From CAYNRA01 sp046296415 (GTDB lineage Bacteria; Bacteroidota; Bacteroidia; Cytophagales; Spirosomataceae), in the NCBI GenBank assembly GCA_046296415.1, contig JBKBLN010000002.1:1-64000 (forward strand): DNA of 64,000 nt, given 5' to 3'. Every line of letters begins with the position of its first letter. The first letter of the stretch is position 1. The position numbers were made by a program, and so were the translations under genes. Under the pieces are notes generated by a model. The model was given only the letters and a program-made list of their open reading frames with translations. It ran no database searches and had not been told where the DNA came from. This document shows positions 42,871 to 50,444 of this stretch, piece by piece.

Positions 42871-43561
42871 ATTTTCTTTCCCAAATTTCATGAATCGGAT
42901 CCCCTTTGGAGGATAAGCCTTTGTGTATCCATTTTTTACCTTCTTTGTTGGCATCAAAGCTTAATTGATTTCCAACACGGGAAGAGTCACGAGAGAAGAA
43001 CTGGATGGTTTCGGTGTATTTTCCATTCACGAAGGTGTAGGTCCCGCCGCCTGTTCCAAAAAATTCTCGGGTTTCTGTATTGATTGCCGCCCATTGAAAG
43101 GTATTTCCAGTCAGTAATTTAATCGTCTTTCGAGGACCTGGCCGCATTTCACTAAGTGTACCATCGGCACCGACTCGTCCACTAATTCGCCAATTACCAG
43201 CCATCGGACCCACTTGACTTCCGGGCAAAAGTTGAAAACTTTTACCGTCGACTGTCCATTCTTTTTTCTTTTCCTTGAAAGAAAAAGTTTGCATGCTGGC
43301 TACGGCTTCAGGTTCCCGTGTATCAAATTCTACATTGACTGCTAATTGCCCTTGGGCAGAGGTAGTGTATTTGCCACCCCAGGTGCGAATGAATTCTTTT
43401 TTCGACTCTGAAAAATCAGTCCATACAAAATAACCATCGGCTACAGAAATCCGGGAAGTTGTTCCCCCATCTGTCCGCTCAAACGTTCCTGTATACATTT
43501 GAGAAAATCCAACCTGACCTAAGGTAAAACAAAGGGCTACGGTTAAAATCCAGTGTTTCAT
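42869..43561 (-). CDS. Secreted protein with duplicated domain, function unknown
   Basis: A 230-residue exported protein with a signal peptide (ILTVALCFTLGQVGFSQ). It appears to consist of two related beta-rich modules: the first contains YFVWTDFSESKKEFIRTWGG and FSFKEKKKEWTVDG, the second FQWAAINTETREFFGTGGG and LSFDANKEGKKWIHKG. The pattern (aromatic strand, Glu-Phe strand, GGG turn, then Lys-rich strand with Trp) recalls lipocalin-like DUF4488-type secreted proteins of Bacteroidota. A ligand or role cannot be named. It is convergent to the LysM gene and ends in a shared terminator. Confidence 0.7.
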   Translation of the reverse strand: MKHWILTVALCFTLGQVGFSQMYTGTFERTDGGTTSRISVADGYFVWTDFSESKKEFIRTWGGKYTTSAQGQLAVNVEFDTREPEAVASMQTFSFKEKKKEWTVDGKSFQLLPGSQVGPMAGNWRISGRVGADGTLSEMRPGPRKTIKLLTGNTFQWAAINTETREFFGTGGGTYTFVNGKYTETIQFFSRDSSRVGNQLSFDANKEGKKWIHKGLSSKGDPIHEIWERK

Positions 43562-43684
43562 TTTTTTCTTCGATTGATTCTGGAATAAAAATACGCATTC
43601 CCATGCAACCTAGAGCCTCTTTTGTCCATCTTATTCGTGAAACTCCATTCATCCTTTCAAAATTACCTTTTGTGTATTCTAAGC

Positions 43685-43714
43685 TACCTTGTGTAGCAAG
43701 GTACTGTAATTTTG
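43685..43714 (+). promoter_or_regulatory. Palindrome and -7 element upstream of the TonB-type receptor
   Basis: A perfect inverted repeat TACCTTG-TGTAG-CAAGGTA (43685-43703) lies 3 bases before TAATTTTG (43707-43714), a full TAnnTTTG match, 25 bases before the receptor start. A dimeric repressor bound there would cover the spacer between -33 and -7. No regulator gene is adjacent. Confidence 0.55.
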
Positions 43715-43739
43715 AGAAAACATTTGAAAAAGCTATAAA

Positions 43740-46190
43740 ATGAAAAAACTACTCGCCATTATTGGGATATGGGTATCCCCTACGCTACTATGGGCTCAAC
43801 ACGTGTACGAGGTAAAAGGTAAAGTTACAGACGAAAAGAAAGAGGGCTTACCTTTTGCGACTGTCAAGGCATTGCAAGTACCTGATTCTATTTGGGTAAA
43901 AGGTGAAGTGACGCAAGTTGATGGAACCTTCCAAATCGCCTTACCTTCCAGCGGAAAATACCGATTGGCATATTCGATGGTCGGATTTAAAACCCAGATG
44001 ACGGATGTATTCGAGGTTACGCCCCAAAATCCGACAGTAATCTTGCCTGAGCAGGCGCTATTGGGAGAAGAGAAAACATTGCAAGCGGTAACCGTACGGG
44101 CAAAGAAGCCTTTTATTGAGCAGACTTTGGATAAAACCGTTTTGCACGTTGAGGATAGCCCACTGGCTGGCGGTTCTACAGCGCTGGAGGTATTGGAGCG
44201 TGCCCCGGGGGTTGTGATTGATCACCAGAATGATCGCATTCAATTGAAGAACAAAACAGGTGTTTTGGTTATGATTGATGGCAAACGGAACTTCATGTCG
44301 GAAGCCGATCTAGCCACTTTTCTTCGCAACATGCCTTCGGATCAAATTGCATCCATCGAAATTATCACCAATCCTTCGGCAAAATATGAAGCGTCTGGGA
44401 ATTCCGGAATCATTCATATTAAACTGAAAAAAAACCAGCAGTTAGGTACCAATGGTACTCTGTCTGCCTCGGCTGGAGATGCGTTCATTCCGAATTCGAC
44501 ACCTGATTTATACCGTGGAAATTTAAATTTAATGTTGAATCACCGCAAAGAAAAATGGAACGTATACGGTACAGCGGGAGCAAATCGTAGCGCATGGTAC
44601 AATGATAACACGCTTGTTAGACGAGTAAACTTTGAAAACCGCACGACTGTTTTTGATCAATATGCCCAGCGGAATGGTTCTGGAAGCGGGGCGAACTTCC
44701 GCCTTGGAGCCGATTATTTTGTCTCGCCCAAAACAACCTTGGGTCTGTTGTATGATGGAAATTTTTGGGGAGGTAGCATGGGAGGACAAAATAATACCGA
44801 TATTACGTCGGCTGAACAAACTGGTGGTTTAACTCAGCTGTCGAATTTGGTCATGAACCGTCAGAATCAATCCGGTAACTTCAATATCCGACATCAATTT
44901 AATGAAAAGGGCAAAGAAGTAACATTTGACATTGATTATTCGAATTTTCAAAACCGAAATGAACAAAATTTTGATACGGAATTCTTTGGTGGTTCAGTGG
45001 CTCCGAACTTAATCCAGCGTAATATCACCCCTACTACCATTGGAATTTTGGCCGGTAAGTTGGACTTCACCCTTCCTGTGAACGACAAAATGAAATGGGA
45101 ATACGGTTTGAAATCTTCTTGGGTGGAAACAGACAACAATTTTAAGTTTGAGCAACAGTTGGATGGAGTTTGGCGCAATGACCCTACGAAAACCAATCAT
45201 TTTCAATACCAAGAGTGGGTGAATGCAGGATATGTAAACTTCTCCTATCAATGGAAAAAGGTGGGTATTCAATCGGGTTTACGTGCTGAACATACCCAGT
45301 CCGATGGCTACTCGCTTACGTTGGATCAGCGATTAAAACGTTCCTACCTATCATTCTTCCCTTCTGTATTCATTCAACACAAAGTATCGGATGCACATGC
45401 TCTTCGGTACTCTTATAGCCGCCGAATTGATCGTCCTAATTATGGCCAACTAAATCCGTTTATCTTTTATTTGGATCCGTATACCTACGAGGAGGGAAAC
45501 CCCAATTTACAACCTCAATTTACCGACAATGTAGAATTGACTTATGTATTTAAGGACAAGTTAAATCTGGGGGTTAGTTACTCACGAACCAATGATTACA
45601 TGGCCCAAATTACTGAACAGGATGATGCGACGTCGGTAACACGTGCGATCCAAAGAAACTTGGAATTGTTTGAAAACTACTCGATCAATGCCAGTTTGCC
45701 AACTCAAGTCACTAAAAAATGGATGATGCAGAATCAGGCGAATTTATTCTACAACCAATTCTCTGATTCCGACCTATTGGGAGGAAGTTTGGCCAATGGA
45801 CAATGGGCATACTCCTTCAATAGCTCACATACCTTAACACTTCCAAAAAGCTGGAGTGGTGAAGTCACCTTTTGGTACAACTCACCGAACGTCTACGGGA
45901 TTTTCAGAAATACCAAACCACAATATGCATTAAACGCGGGCGTGCAAAAGACATTTTGGGACAAAAAAGCTCGGGTGAAACTCAATGTAACGGATGTTTT
46001 CTTGACTTCGTTTTGGGTAGGAAAGGTAAATTACCAAAATATGGATTTTACTATGAGTAATCGCTGGACGAGTCGTCGGGCCACGGTATCGTTCACCTAC
46101 CAACTTGGAAATCAGCAAGTAAAAGCTGCCAGACGACGGGGGACGGCGGTCGATTCTGAACGTCAGCGGGTAGATGGTGGACAATCTTAA
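43740..46190 (+). CDS. TonB-dependent-type outer-membrane receptor with CarboxypepD_reg domain
   Basis: An 816-residue outer-membrane protein. Signal peptide (LLAIIGIWVSPTLLWAQ), then a carboxypeptidase-regulatory-like domain (VYEVKGKVTDEKKEGLPFA, residues 20-105), a plug domain with VTVRAKKPFIEQTLDKTVL and VLERAPGVVIDHQNDRI, and a barrel of the outer_membrane_beta-barrel_3 type (YSRRIDRPNYGQLNPFIFY). The 816-residue size is typical of this OMP_b-brl group, which lacks SusD partners. Ligand unknown. Regulation is probably by the palindrome described at its promoter. It ends in a strong terminator. Confidence 0.88.
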   Translation: MKKLLAIIGIWVSPTLLWAQHVYEVKGKVTDEKKEGLPFATVKALQVPDSIWVKGEVTQVDGTFQIALPSSGKYRLAYSMVGFKTQMTDVFEVTPQNPTVILPEQALLGEEKTLQAVTVRAKKPFIEQTLDKTVLHVEDSPLAGGSTALEVLERAPGVVIDHQNDRIQLKNKTGVLVMIDGKRNFMSEADLATFLRNMPSDQIASIEIITNPSAKYEASGNSGIIHIKLKKNQQLGTNGTLSASAGDAFIPNSTPDLYRGNLNLMLNHRKEKWNVYGTAGANRSAWYNDNTLVRRVNFENRTTVFDQYAQRNGSGSGANFRLGADYFVSPKTTLGLLYDGNFWGGSMGGQNNTDITSAEQTGGLTQLSNLVMNRQNQSGNFNIRHQFNEKGKEVTFDIDYSNFQNRNEQNFDTEFFGGSVAPNLIQRNITPTTIGILAGKLDFTLPVNDKMKWEYGLKSSWVETDNNFKFEQQLDGVWRNDPTKTNHFQYQEWVNAGYVNFSYQWKKVGIQSGLRAEHTQSDGYSLTLDQRLKRSYLSFFPSVFIQHKVSDAHALRYSYSRRIDRPNYGQLNPFIFYLDPYTYEEGNPNLQPQFTDNVELTYVFKDKLNLGVSYSRTNDYMAQITEQDDATSVTRAIQRNLELFENYSINASLPTQVTKKWMMQNQANLFYNQFSDSDLLGGSLANGQWAYSFNSSHTLTLPKSWSGEVTFWYNSPNVYGIFRNTKPQYALNAGVQKTFWDKKARVKLNVTDVFLTSFWVGKVNYQNMDFTMSNRWTSRRATVSFTYQLGNQQVKAARRRGTAVDSERQRVDGGQS

Positions 46191-46193
46191 CAT

Positions 46194-46227
46194 AAAAAGG
46201 GCGGTTTCTTCGGAAGTCGCCCTTTTT
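46194..46227. terminator. Terminator with UUCG tetraloop after the receptor gene
   Basis: Stem GGGCG-G-TTTC / GAAG-T-CGCCC closed by a C(TTCG)G tetraloop, a very stable loop; A and T tracts flank it. Shared by the converging hydrolase gene. Confidence 0.9.
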
Positions 46228-46228
46228 G

Positions 46229-47176
46229 TTACCTAGCAAAATCGAGGGCCATTTCCTCCGCCCATGTAGTGGGGCGATTTGCTTGCATAAATCCCACATG
46301 TCCGCCTTGTTTTGTCAATTTAAGTTCCACGGGACTGTTTCGAGAGACGCGTCCGAGCTCAAGACATTCAGGTGTAAGAAATGGGTCGTTGATGGCTTGA
46401 AGGATTCGAGTGGGCACCTGAATTTCTGGCAACAAAGGTTTTACAGAAGCCTTTTTATAAAAATCATGGCAGTCGGCATACCCATGAAGTGGGGCTGTGT
46501 AGCGGTTGTCAAAATCCTCAAAGTTTTTAATCAAGTGATAATCCCGGGTAGTGAGGATCGGATGATTTGGAAACATTTCTTCTTTGATTCGAATCTTTTT
46601 TTCCAATTTTTGAATGAACCGATTCATATAAAATCGTTTTCCGGGCTTATCGAGTTCTTTAACTGACGAGGGTAAATCCAGAGGAACCGAGGCCACAATG
46701 CTCTTTTTGACTTGGGGAATCACCTGAGCTGAATTTTCCCCTAAATAACGAAGTGTCAAGCTCCCTCCCATGCTAAATCCGACCAATATTATTTCTTCAT
46801 AAGCCGCAGCAGCATATTCCACTACAAACTTGAGATCATTGGCGTCGCCATGGTGGTAAAATCGGGGAAGACGATTGATTTCTCCGCTACAACTCCGGCA
46901 GTTCCAACCTAGGGCATCAAAACCGTTTTGGTGGAATAATTGAGCCATTCCAGTAACGTAGTGCCGAGTGGAATCTCCTTCTAGCCCATGGGTAATGATG
47001 ACCAACTTGGCATTTCCGCCACGAAGCCAATCCAAATCCAGGAAATCTCCGTCGGGTAAATGAACTCGTTCCCGAACATAGGGGACATTGATCTTACGAA
47101 AGAGGCTTGGATACACCGTTTGAATATGACCATTCCATTGCCAAACGGGTGCTTTGAAAGAACTAATCGATTGCAT
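46229..47176 (-). CDS. YheT-type alpha/beta hydrolase
   Basis: A 315-residue alpha/beta-fold hydrolase of the YheT/ABHD1-3 group. After KAPVWQWNGHIQTVYPSLF comes LVIITHGLEGDSTRHYV (oxyanion region), the nucleophile in ILVGFSMGGSLTLRYLGE (GxSxG), and a C-terminal LLPEIQVPTRILQAINDPFL with the acid, then QGGHVGFM with the histidine. Substrates of these enzymes are short-chain esters or lipids and are generally unknown. ATG 47176 is taken; the longer version needs a TTG start. A promoter-like TATTTTTG precedes the start by only a few bases. Confidence 0.88.
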   Translation of the reverse strand: MQSISSFKAPVWQWNGHIQTVYPSLFRKINVPYVRERVHLPDGDFLDLDWLRGGNAKLVIITHGLEGDSTRHYVTGMAQLFHQNGFDALGWNCRSCSGEINRLPRFYHHGDANDLKFVVEYAAAAYEEIILVGFSMGGSLTLRYLGENSAQVIPQVKKSIVASVPLDLPSSVKELDKPGKRFYMNRFIQKLEKKIRIKEEMFPNHPILTTRDYHLIKNFEDFDNRYTAPLHGYADCHDFYKKASVKPLLPEIQVPTRILQAINDPFLTPECLELGRVSRNSPVELKLTKQGGHVGFMQANRPTTWAEEMALDFAR

Positions 47177-47182
47177 AGATTG

Positions 47183-47190
47183 CAAAAATA
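47183..47190 (-). promoter_or_regulatory. Candidate -7 element for the hydrolase gene
   Basis: On the minus strand TATTTTTG, a full TAnnTTTG match, ending 6 bases before the start at 47176. The -33 side has only a GTTG. If used, the transcript would have a leader of almost no length. Confidence 0.4.
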
Positions 47191-47310
47191 GGGATTGTAG
47201 GTGGTTTCAACCATCCATCGATAAAAAAAGTAAAGGGGGAATGGATTATTTTTTTAACCATCCCAAACATTTCAAATCAACGTTCCGTTTGACTTTTTGA
47301 ATTGAGAACA

Positions 47311-48297
47311 ATGATGACACAATATTCCGACATACTACAAACGCTTGACCTGTACCGACAACGTGGAGACGAATCGGCCGACCAAGTCGTTCAAGCCGTG
47401 GCGGAAAGAATCGGTGGTGCGGGCATTCGTGACATTATGCCCCTTTTAAGTGACTTTACCCAAACAGACATTTCCGCTTATCCAGACGAATGGCAGGCTT
47501 TCTATCGGCAGATCAGCCATTTTCCTATTTTTTACAAAAAGAAAGAGGTCATTCGGGCTACCAATTTATATATCAAGCACCAACAGGAGATCGGAATGGT
47601 CTTAGGTTGTTACTCTCTCCCCTATTGTTATTTGGGTGAAGACGGTGCTCGAGTTTTATGGTGGTCACAACGGATTCAATCGGATACCTACAATCGTTTA
47701 AAAGAGACGGGGCACTTTCTTCGGAAAGTCATGAATTATGATCATTGGGAGGATGGATCATTGTTCATGATTACTTTTAAGGTTCGGATGCTGCATGCCT
47801 GCATTCGGTACTTTACACTTTCCTCAGGCCGCTGGGAAAACAGCTGGGGTTATCCGATCAACCAAGAAGACATGGCAGGAACCAATTTGGCATTCTCTTG
47901 GATCCTAATCAAAGGTTTAGAAAAACTGGGACATACTCTGGATGAGGTCGAGGAACGAGCTTATTTGCATACCTGGAAGGTAATTGGCTATTTATTGGGT
48001 ATTGAGGAATCGCTACTAGCCGCCCTTCCCCGAGATGCCCACAAACTGGATCGATCCATCGCAGATCGTCAGTTTAAATCGTCTGAGGTTGGACAATCTT
48101 TGACCAAATCGTTAATGGAATGTTACAGTCAAATGGCAGGAAGTGTGCTGGCAGGAGAATTTTTTCAAGCTCAATCTCGTTTATTATTAGGTGAAAACTA
48201 TGCGGATATGTTGGGGATTCCAAAACCTAAATTCCCATTATCTGTCTTACATGCATTCAATAAATCAACTGCATTTCTATCCAATTTTTACGCTTAA
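47311..48297 (+). CDS. MpaB/rubber-oxygenase family protein (DUF2236-like)
   Basis: A 328-residue protein of the haem-dependent oxygenase-like family (MpaB, Lcp latex-clearing protein). Family marks: FPIFYKKKEVIRATNLYIK, RLKETGHFLRKVMNYDHW, FKVRMLHACIRYFTL with a conserved histidine that serves as haem ligand in Lcp-type enzymes, and GTNLAFSWILIKGLEKLG. The substrate is unknown. The start ATG 47311 is chosen; a TTG three codons upstream is less likely. Followed 5 bases later by a TetR-type regulator and then an ABC1 kinase, a three-gene unit. Confidence 0.8.
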   Translation: MMTQYSDILQTLDLYRQRGDESADQVVQAVAERIGGAGIRDIMPLLSDFTQTDISAYPDEWQAFYRQISHFPIFYKKKEVIRATNLYIKHQQEIGMVLGCYSLPYCYLGEDGARVLWWSQRIQSDTYNRLKETGHFLRKVMNYDHWEDGSLFMITFKVRMLHACIRYFTLSSGRWENSWGYPINQEDMAGTNLAFSWILIKGLEKLGHTLDEVEERAYLHTWKVIGYLLGIEESLLAALPRDAHKLDRSIADRQFKSSEVGQSLTKSLMECYSQMAGSVLAGEFFQAQSRLLLGENYADMLGIPKPKFPLSVLHAFNKSTAFLSNFYA

Positions 48298-48302
48298 TTC
48301 AC

Positions 48303-48944
48303 ATGACTCGCGAAGATATTCAAAAAAAATTCCAAGTATTTATTCTTGAAAAAGGGCAAGTCCCACCCTCAGTTTACGCATTTTCGAAAGAAATTGGAAT
48401 CGAGGAATCGGAATTTTACGAAGTGTATAATTCTTTTCATCAAATTGAAGGGGATATCATCAAAACGACCATCCGTCAAACAATCGATCAGATACGCTCC
48501 GAAGAGGTGTATGGTAATTATTCGGTTCGAGAAAAACTTCTCTCATTTTATTACACTTGGATTGAAGTCTTGAAGGCCCAACGGAGTTATTTATTAGTTG
48601 CTTCATCGGGGTGGGAAAAACCTTTACCCATCCGGAAGAATGTAGTTCTCACTGATGCATGCCATACATTCAAAGATTTCGTTCAAGAGTTATTGATTGA
48701 AGGACGCGAAACCCGGGAGGTAGAACAACGGCCCATCCCCCAAATTATGGCCAAATATCCGGATCTCATTTGGATGATGACGGTAGGTATTCTTGAATTT
48801 TGGTTAACAGACCACAGCAAATCCTTTGAGAAAACTGATACGTTGATTGAGAAATCGGTGAATACAGTATTTGACTGGATGGGGAAATCCCCTCTCGACT
48901 CCTTGTTTGACTTAGGTAAATTTATATTCCAAAATCGGCCATGA
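48303..48944 (+). CDS. TetR-family-like transcriptional regulator
   Basis: A 213-residue protein with an N-terminal helix-turn-helix (REDIQKKFQVFILEKGQV, then PPSVYAFSKEIGIEESEFYE) resembling TetR DNA-binding domains, though divergent, and an all-helical C-terminal domain typical of ligand-binding TetR proteins. The ligand and target sites are not evident; no good palindrome is seen in the 125-base gap before the oxygenase gene. It lies 5 bases after the oxygenase and overlaps the ABC1 gene by 4 bases (ATGA), so it probably controls this unit. Confidence 0.75.
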   Translation: MTREDIQKKFQVFILEKGQVPPSVYAFSKEIGIEESEFYEVYNSFHQIEGDIIKTTIRQTIDQIRSEEVYGNYSVREKLLSFYYTWIEVLKAQRSYLLVASSGWEKPLPIRKNVVLTDACHTFKDFVQELLIEGRETREVEQRPIPQIMAKYPDLIWMMTVGILEFWLTDHSKSFEKTDTLIEKSVNTVFDWMGKSPLDSLFDLGKFIFQNRP

Positions 48945-50284
48945 AATCCCAAGAATCCATTCCAACCTCCAAAGTCGCTCGTGCAAGCCAATTTGTAAAA
49001 GCAACCGTGAAAGTAGGTGGAAACTACCTGAAACATTACTCTAAAAAATTAGTGGATCCGGACCTTCCCAAGGAGGCCTTGCATGAGGCCAATGCCAAGG
49101 ATGTTTACGACGCACTGAGTAATTTGAAGGGGTCAGCACTTAAAATGGCTCAGATGATGAGCATGGACAAAAATTTATTGCCAAGAGCCTACACAGATAA
49201 ATTTGCCATGTCTCAGTATTCGGCTCCTCCGTTATCAGCGCCCTTGGTCATGAAGACGTTCAAGACACACTTTGGAATGTCGCCTTCCCAAATGTTCGAT
49301 ACGTTTTCGATGGAGGCCGAAAACGCCGCCTCCATTGGCCAAGTCCACCGAGCAACCAAGGGAGATAAAACATTGGCCGTGAAAATCCAGTATCCGGGAG
49401 TAGCCGACAGTATTTCATCCGATTTACGAATGGCCAGACCCTTGGCAGTTCAATTGTTGAATTTAAATGATGCGGAAATCGATCGGTACTTTTCGGAGGT
49501 TGAGGGGAAGCTGCTTGAGGAGGCTGATTATGAATTGGAACTGAAACGATCCATCGAAATTACTCAAGCCTGTTCGCATATCGATAACTTATATTTTCCC
49601 TCCTACTATCCTGAGTTTTCATGCAAACGCATCATCACCATGGATTGGATCGAAGGGGAGCATTTAAAAGAGTTTTTGCAGACTAATCCAAGCCAAGAGG
49701 TCCGGGATCGGATAGGACAAGCCTTGTGGGATTTTTACAATTTCCAAATTCATGAACTAAAACAGGTACACGCCGATCCCCATCCAGGTAATTTCCTTTT
49801 TTCGCCGGAGGGTAAACTAGGAATTATCGACTTTGGTTGTATCAAGGTTATTCCGGAGCATTTCTACACGCATTACTTTGCACTAATCAATCGGGATATT
49901 CTGGAAGATGATGGAGCCATGGATAAAATTTTTCGGGAATTGGAATTTATCTTGAAGGAAGATACCCCGGATCAGCAAGTTTTTTTCCATGGACTATTCA
50001 AGCAAATGATTGAAATACTAGGCCGGCCATTCGCGCAGAAAGAATTTCATTTCGGCGATGACAGTTACGTGGATGAGGTTTATGCATTTTTTGAATATGT
50101 GGCCAACATTCCAGAATTGAAGTCGGCCTCTGCTGCCCGGGGTTCTCAACATGGTCTATATGTTAATCGAACCTACTTTGGTTTGTATACACTACTGAAT
50201 GATTTGAAGGCTAATGTTCGGACTACCAAACCACGCTGGTTGATGTCGAAAGCCGAATTAGGGGAGCAAACCGTCGCAAGTTAA
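48941..50284 (+). CDS. ABC1/AarF (UbiB) family kinase-like protein
   Basis: A 447-residue atypical kinase of the UbiB/COQ8 family. The motifs LKGSALKMAQMMSMD (K-x-G-Q-like loop), ASIGQVHRA, LAVKIQYPGV (ATP-binding lysine), QVHADPHPGNFLF (catalytic loop) and LGIIDFGCIKVI (DFG) are all intact. In other organisms members support quinone synthesis or lipid homeostasis, but the substrate here is unknown; Bacteroidota make menaquinone, so a ubiquinone role is unlikely. It is last in the oxygenase-TetR-ABC1 unit and is followed by a terminator. Confidence 0.88.
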   Translation: MKSQESIPTSKVARASQFVKATVKVGGNYLKHYSKKLVDPDLPKEALHEANAKDVYDALSNLKGSALKMAQMMSMDKNLLPRAYTDKFAMSQYSAPPLSAPLVMKTFKTHFGMSPSQMFDTFSMEAENAASIGQVHRATKGDKTLAVKIQYPGVADSISSDLRMARPLAVQLLNLNDAEIDRYFSEVEGKLLEEADYELELKRSIEITQACSHIDNLYFPSYYPEFSCKRIITMDWIEGEHLKEFLQTNPSQEVRDRIGQALWDFYNFQIHELKQVHADPHPGNFLFSPEGKLGIIDFGCIKVIPEHFYTHYFALINRDILEDDGAMDKIFRELEFILKEDTPDQQVFFHGLFKQMIEILGRPFAQKEFHFGDDSYVDEVYAFFEYVANIPELKSASAARGSQHGLYVNRTYFGLYTLLNDLKANVRTTKPRWLMSKAELGEQTVAS

Positions 50285-50286
50285 TA

Positions 50287-50318
50287 TTTGGAGGACTCAG
50301 TCCTCCTTTTTATTTTTG
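50287..50318 (+). promoter_or_regulatory. Promoter of the tnaA transcript
   Basis: TTTG (50287-50290), 20 bases, TATTTTTG (50311-50318): a full consensus match. The spacer holds the preceding terminator. The predicted start is near 50325, leaving a leader of about 120 bases before tnaA. Confidence 0.6.
50290..50306 (+). terminator. Terminator after the ABC1 gene
   Basis: Perfect seven-base stem GGAGGAC / GTCCTCC with loop TCA, followed by TTTTTATTTTTG. It lies fully inside the spacer of the tnaA promoter. Confidence 0.88.
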
Positions 50319-50334
50319 TTCCGTCATACAATCA

Positions 50335-50418
50335 ATGGATATGAGTCTTGAAATGTGGTTATTGTTTATCATTTTAAAAGATCGCGGTGGATACAACCAG
50401 CCGAATATATCTTTTTAA
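50335..50418 (+). CDS. Possible leader peptide upstream of tryptophanase
   Basis: A 27-codon open frame, MDMSLEMWLLFIILKDRG then GYNQPNISF and TAA, lies in the predicted tnaA leader. Its stop overlaps an ATG in frame with tnaA (TAATG at 50416-50420). It has one Trp (position 8) and later Asp16 and Pro23, broadly like TnaC of enteric bacteria (Trp12, Asp16, Pro24), but the spacing differs and Pro is not last. Translation is not shown; a chance frame of this length is possible. If real it would couple tnaA to free tryptophan. Confidence 0.35.
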   Translation: MDMSLEMWLLFIILKDRGGYNQPNISF

Positions 50419-50444
50419 TGTCAAACACTTCTATTTCAAATCAT

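Noticed and set aside
50335..50418. Calling the leader frame a true TnaC homologue
   Set aside because: Trp, Asp and Pro occur in the right order, but the spacings differ and Pro is not the last residue; it is kept only as a candidate leader.
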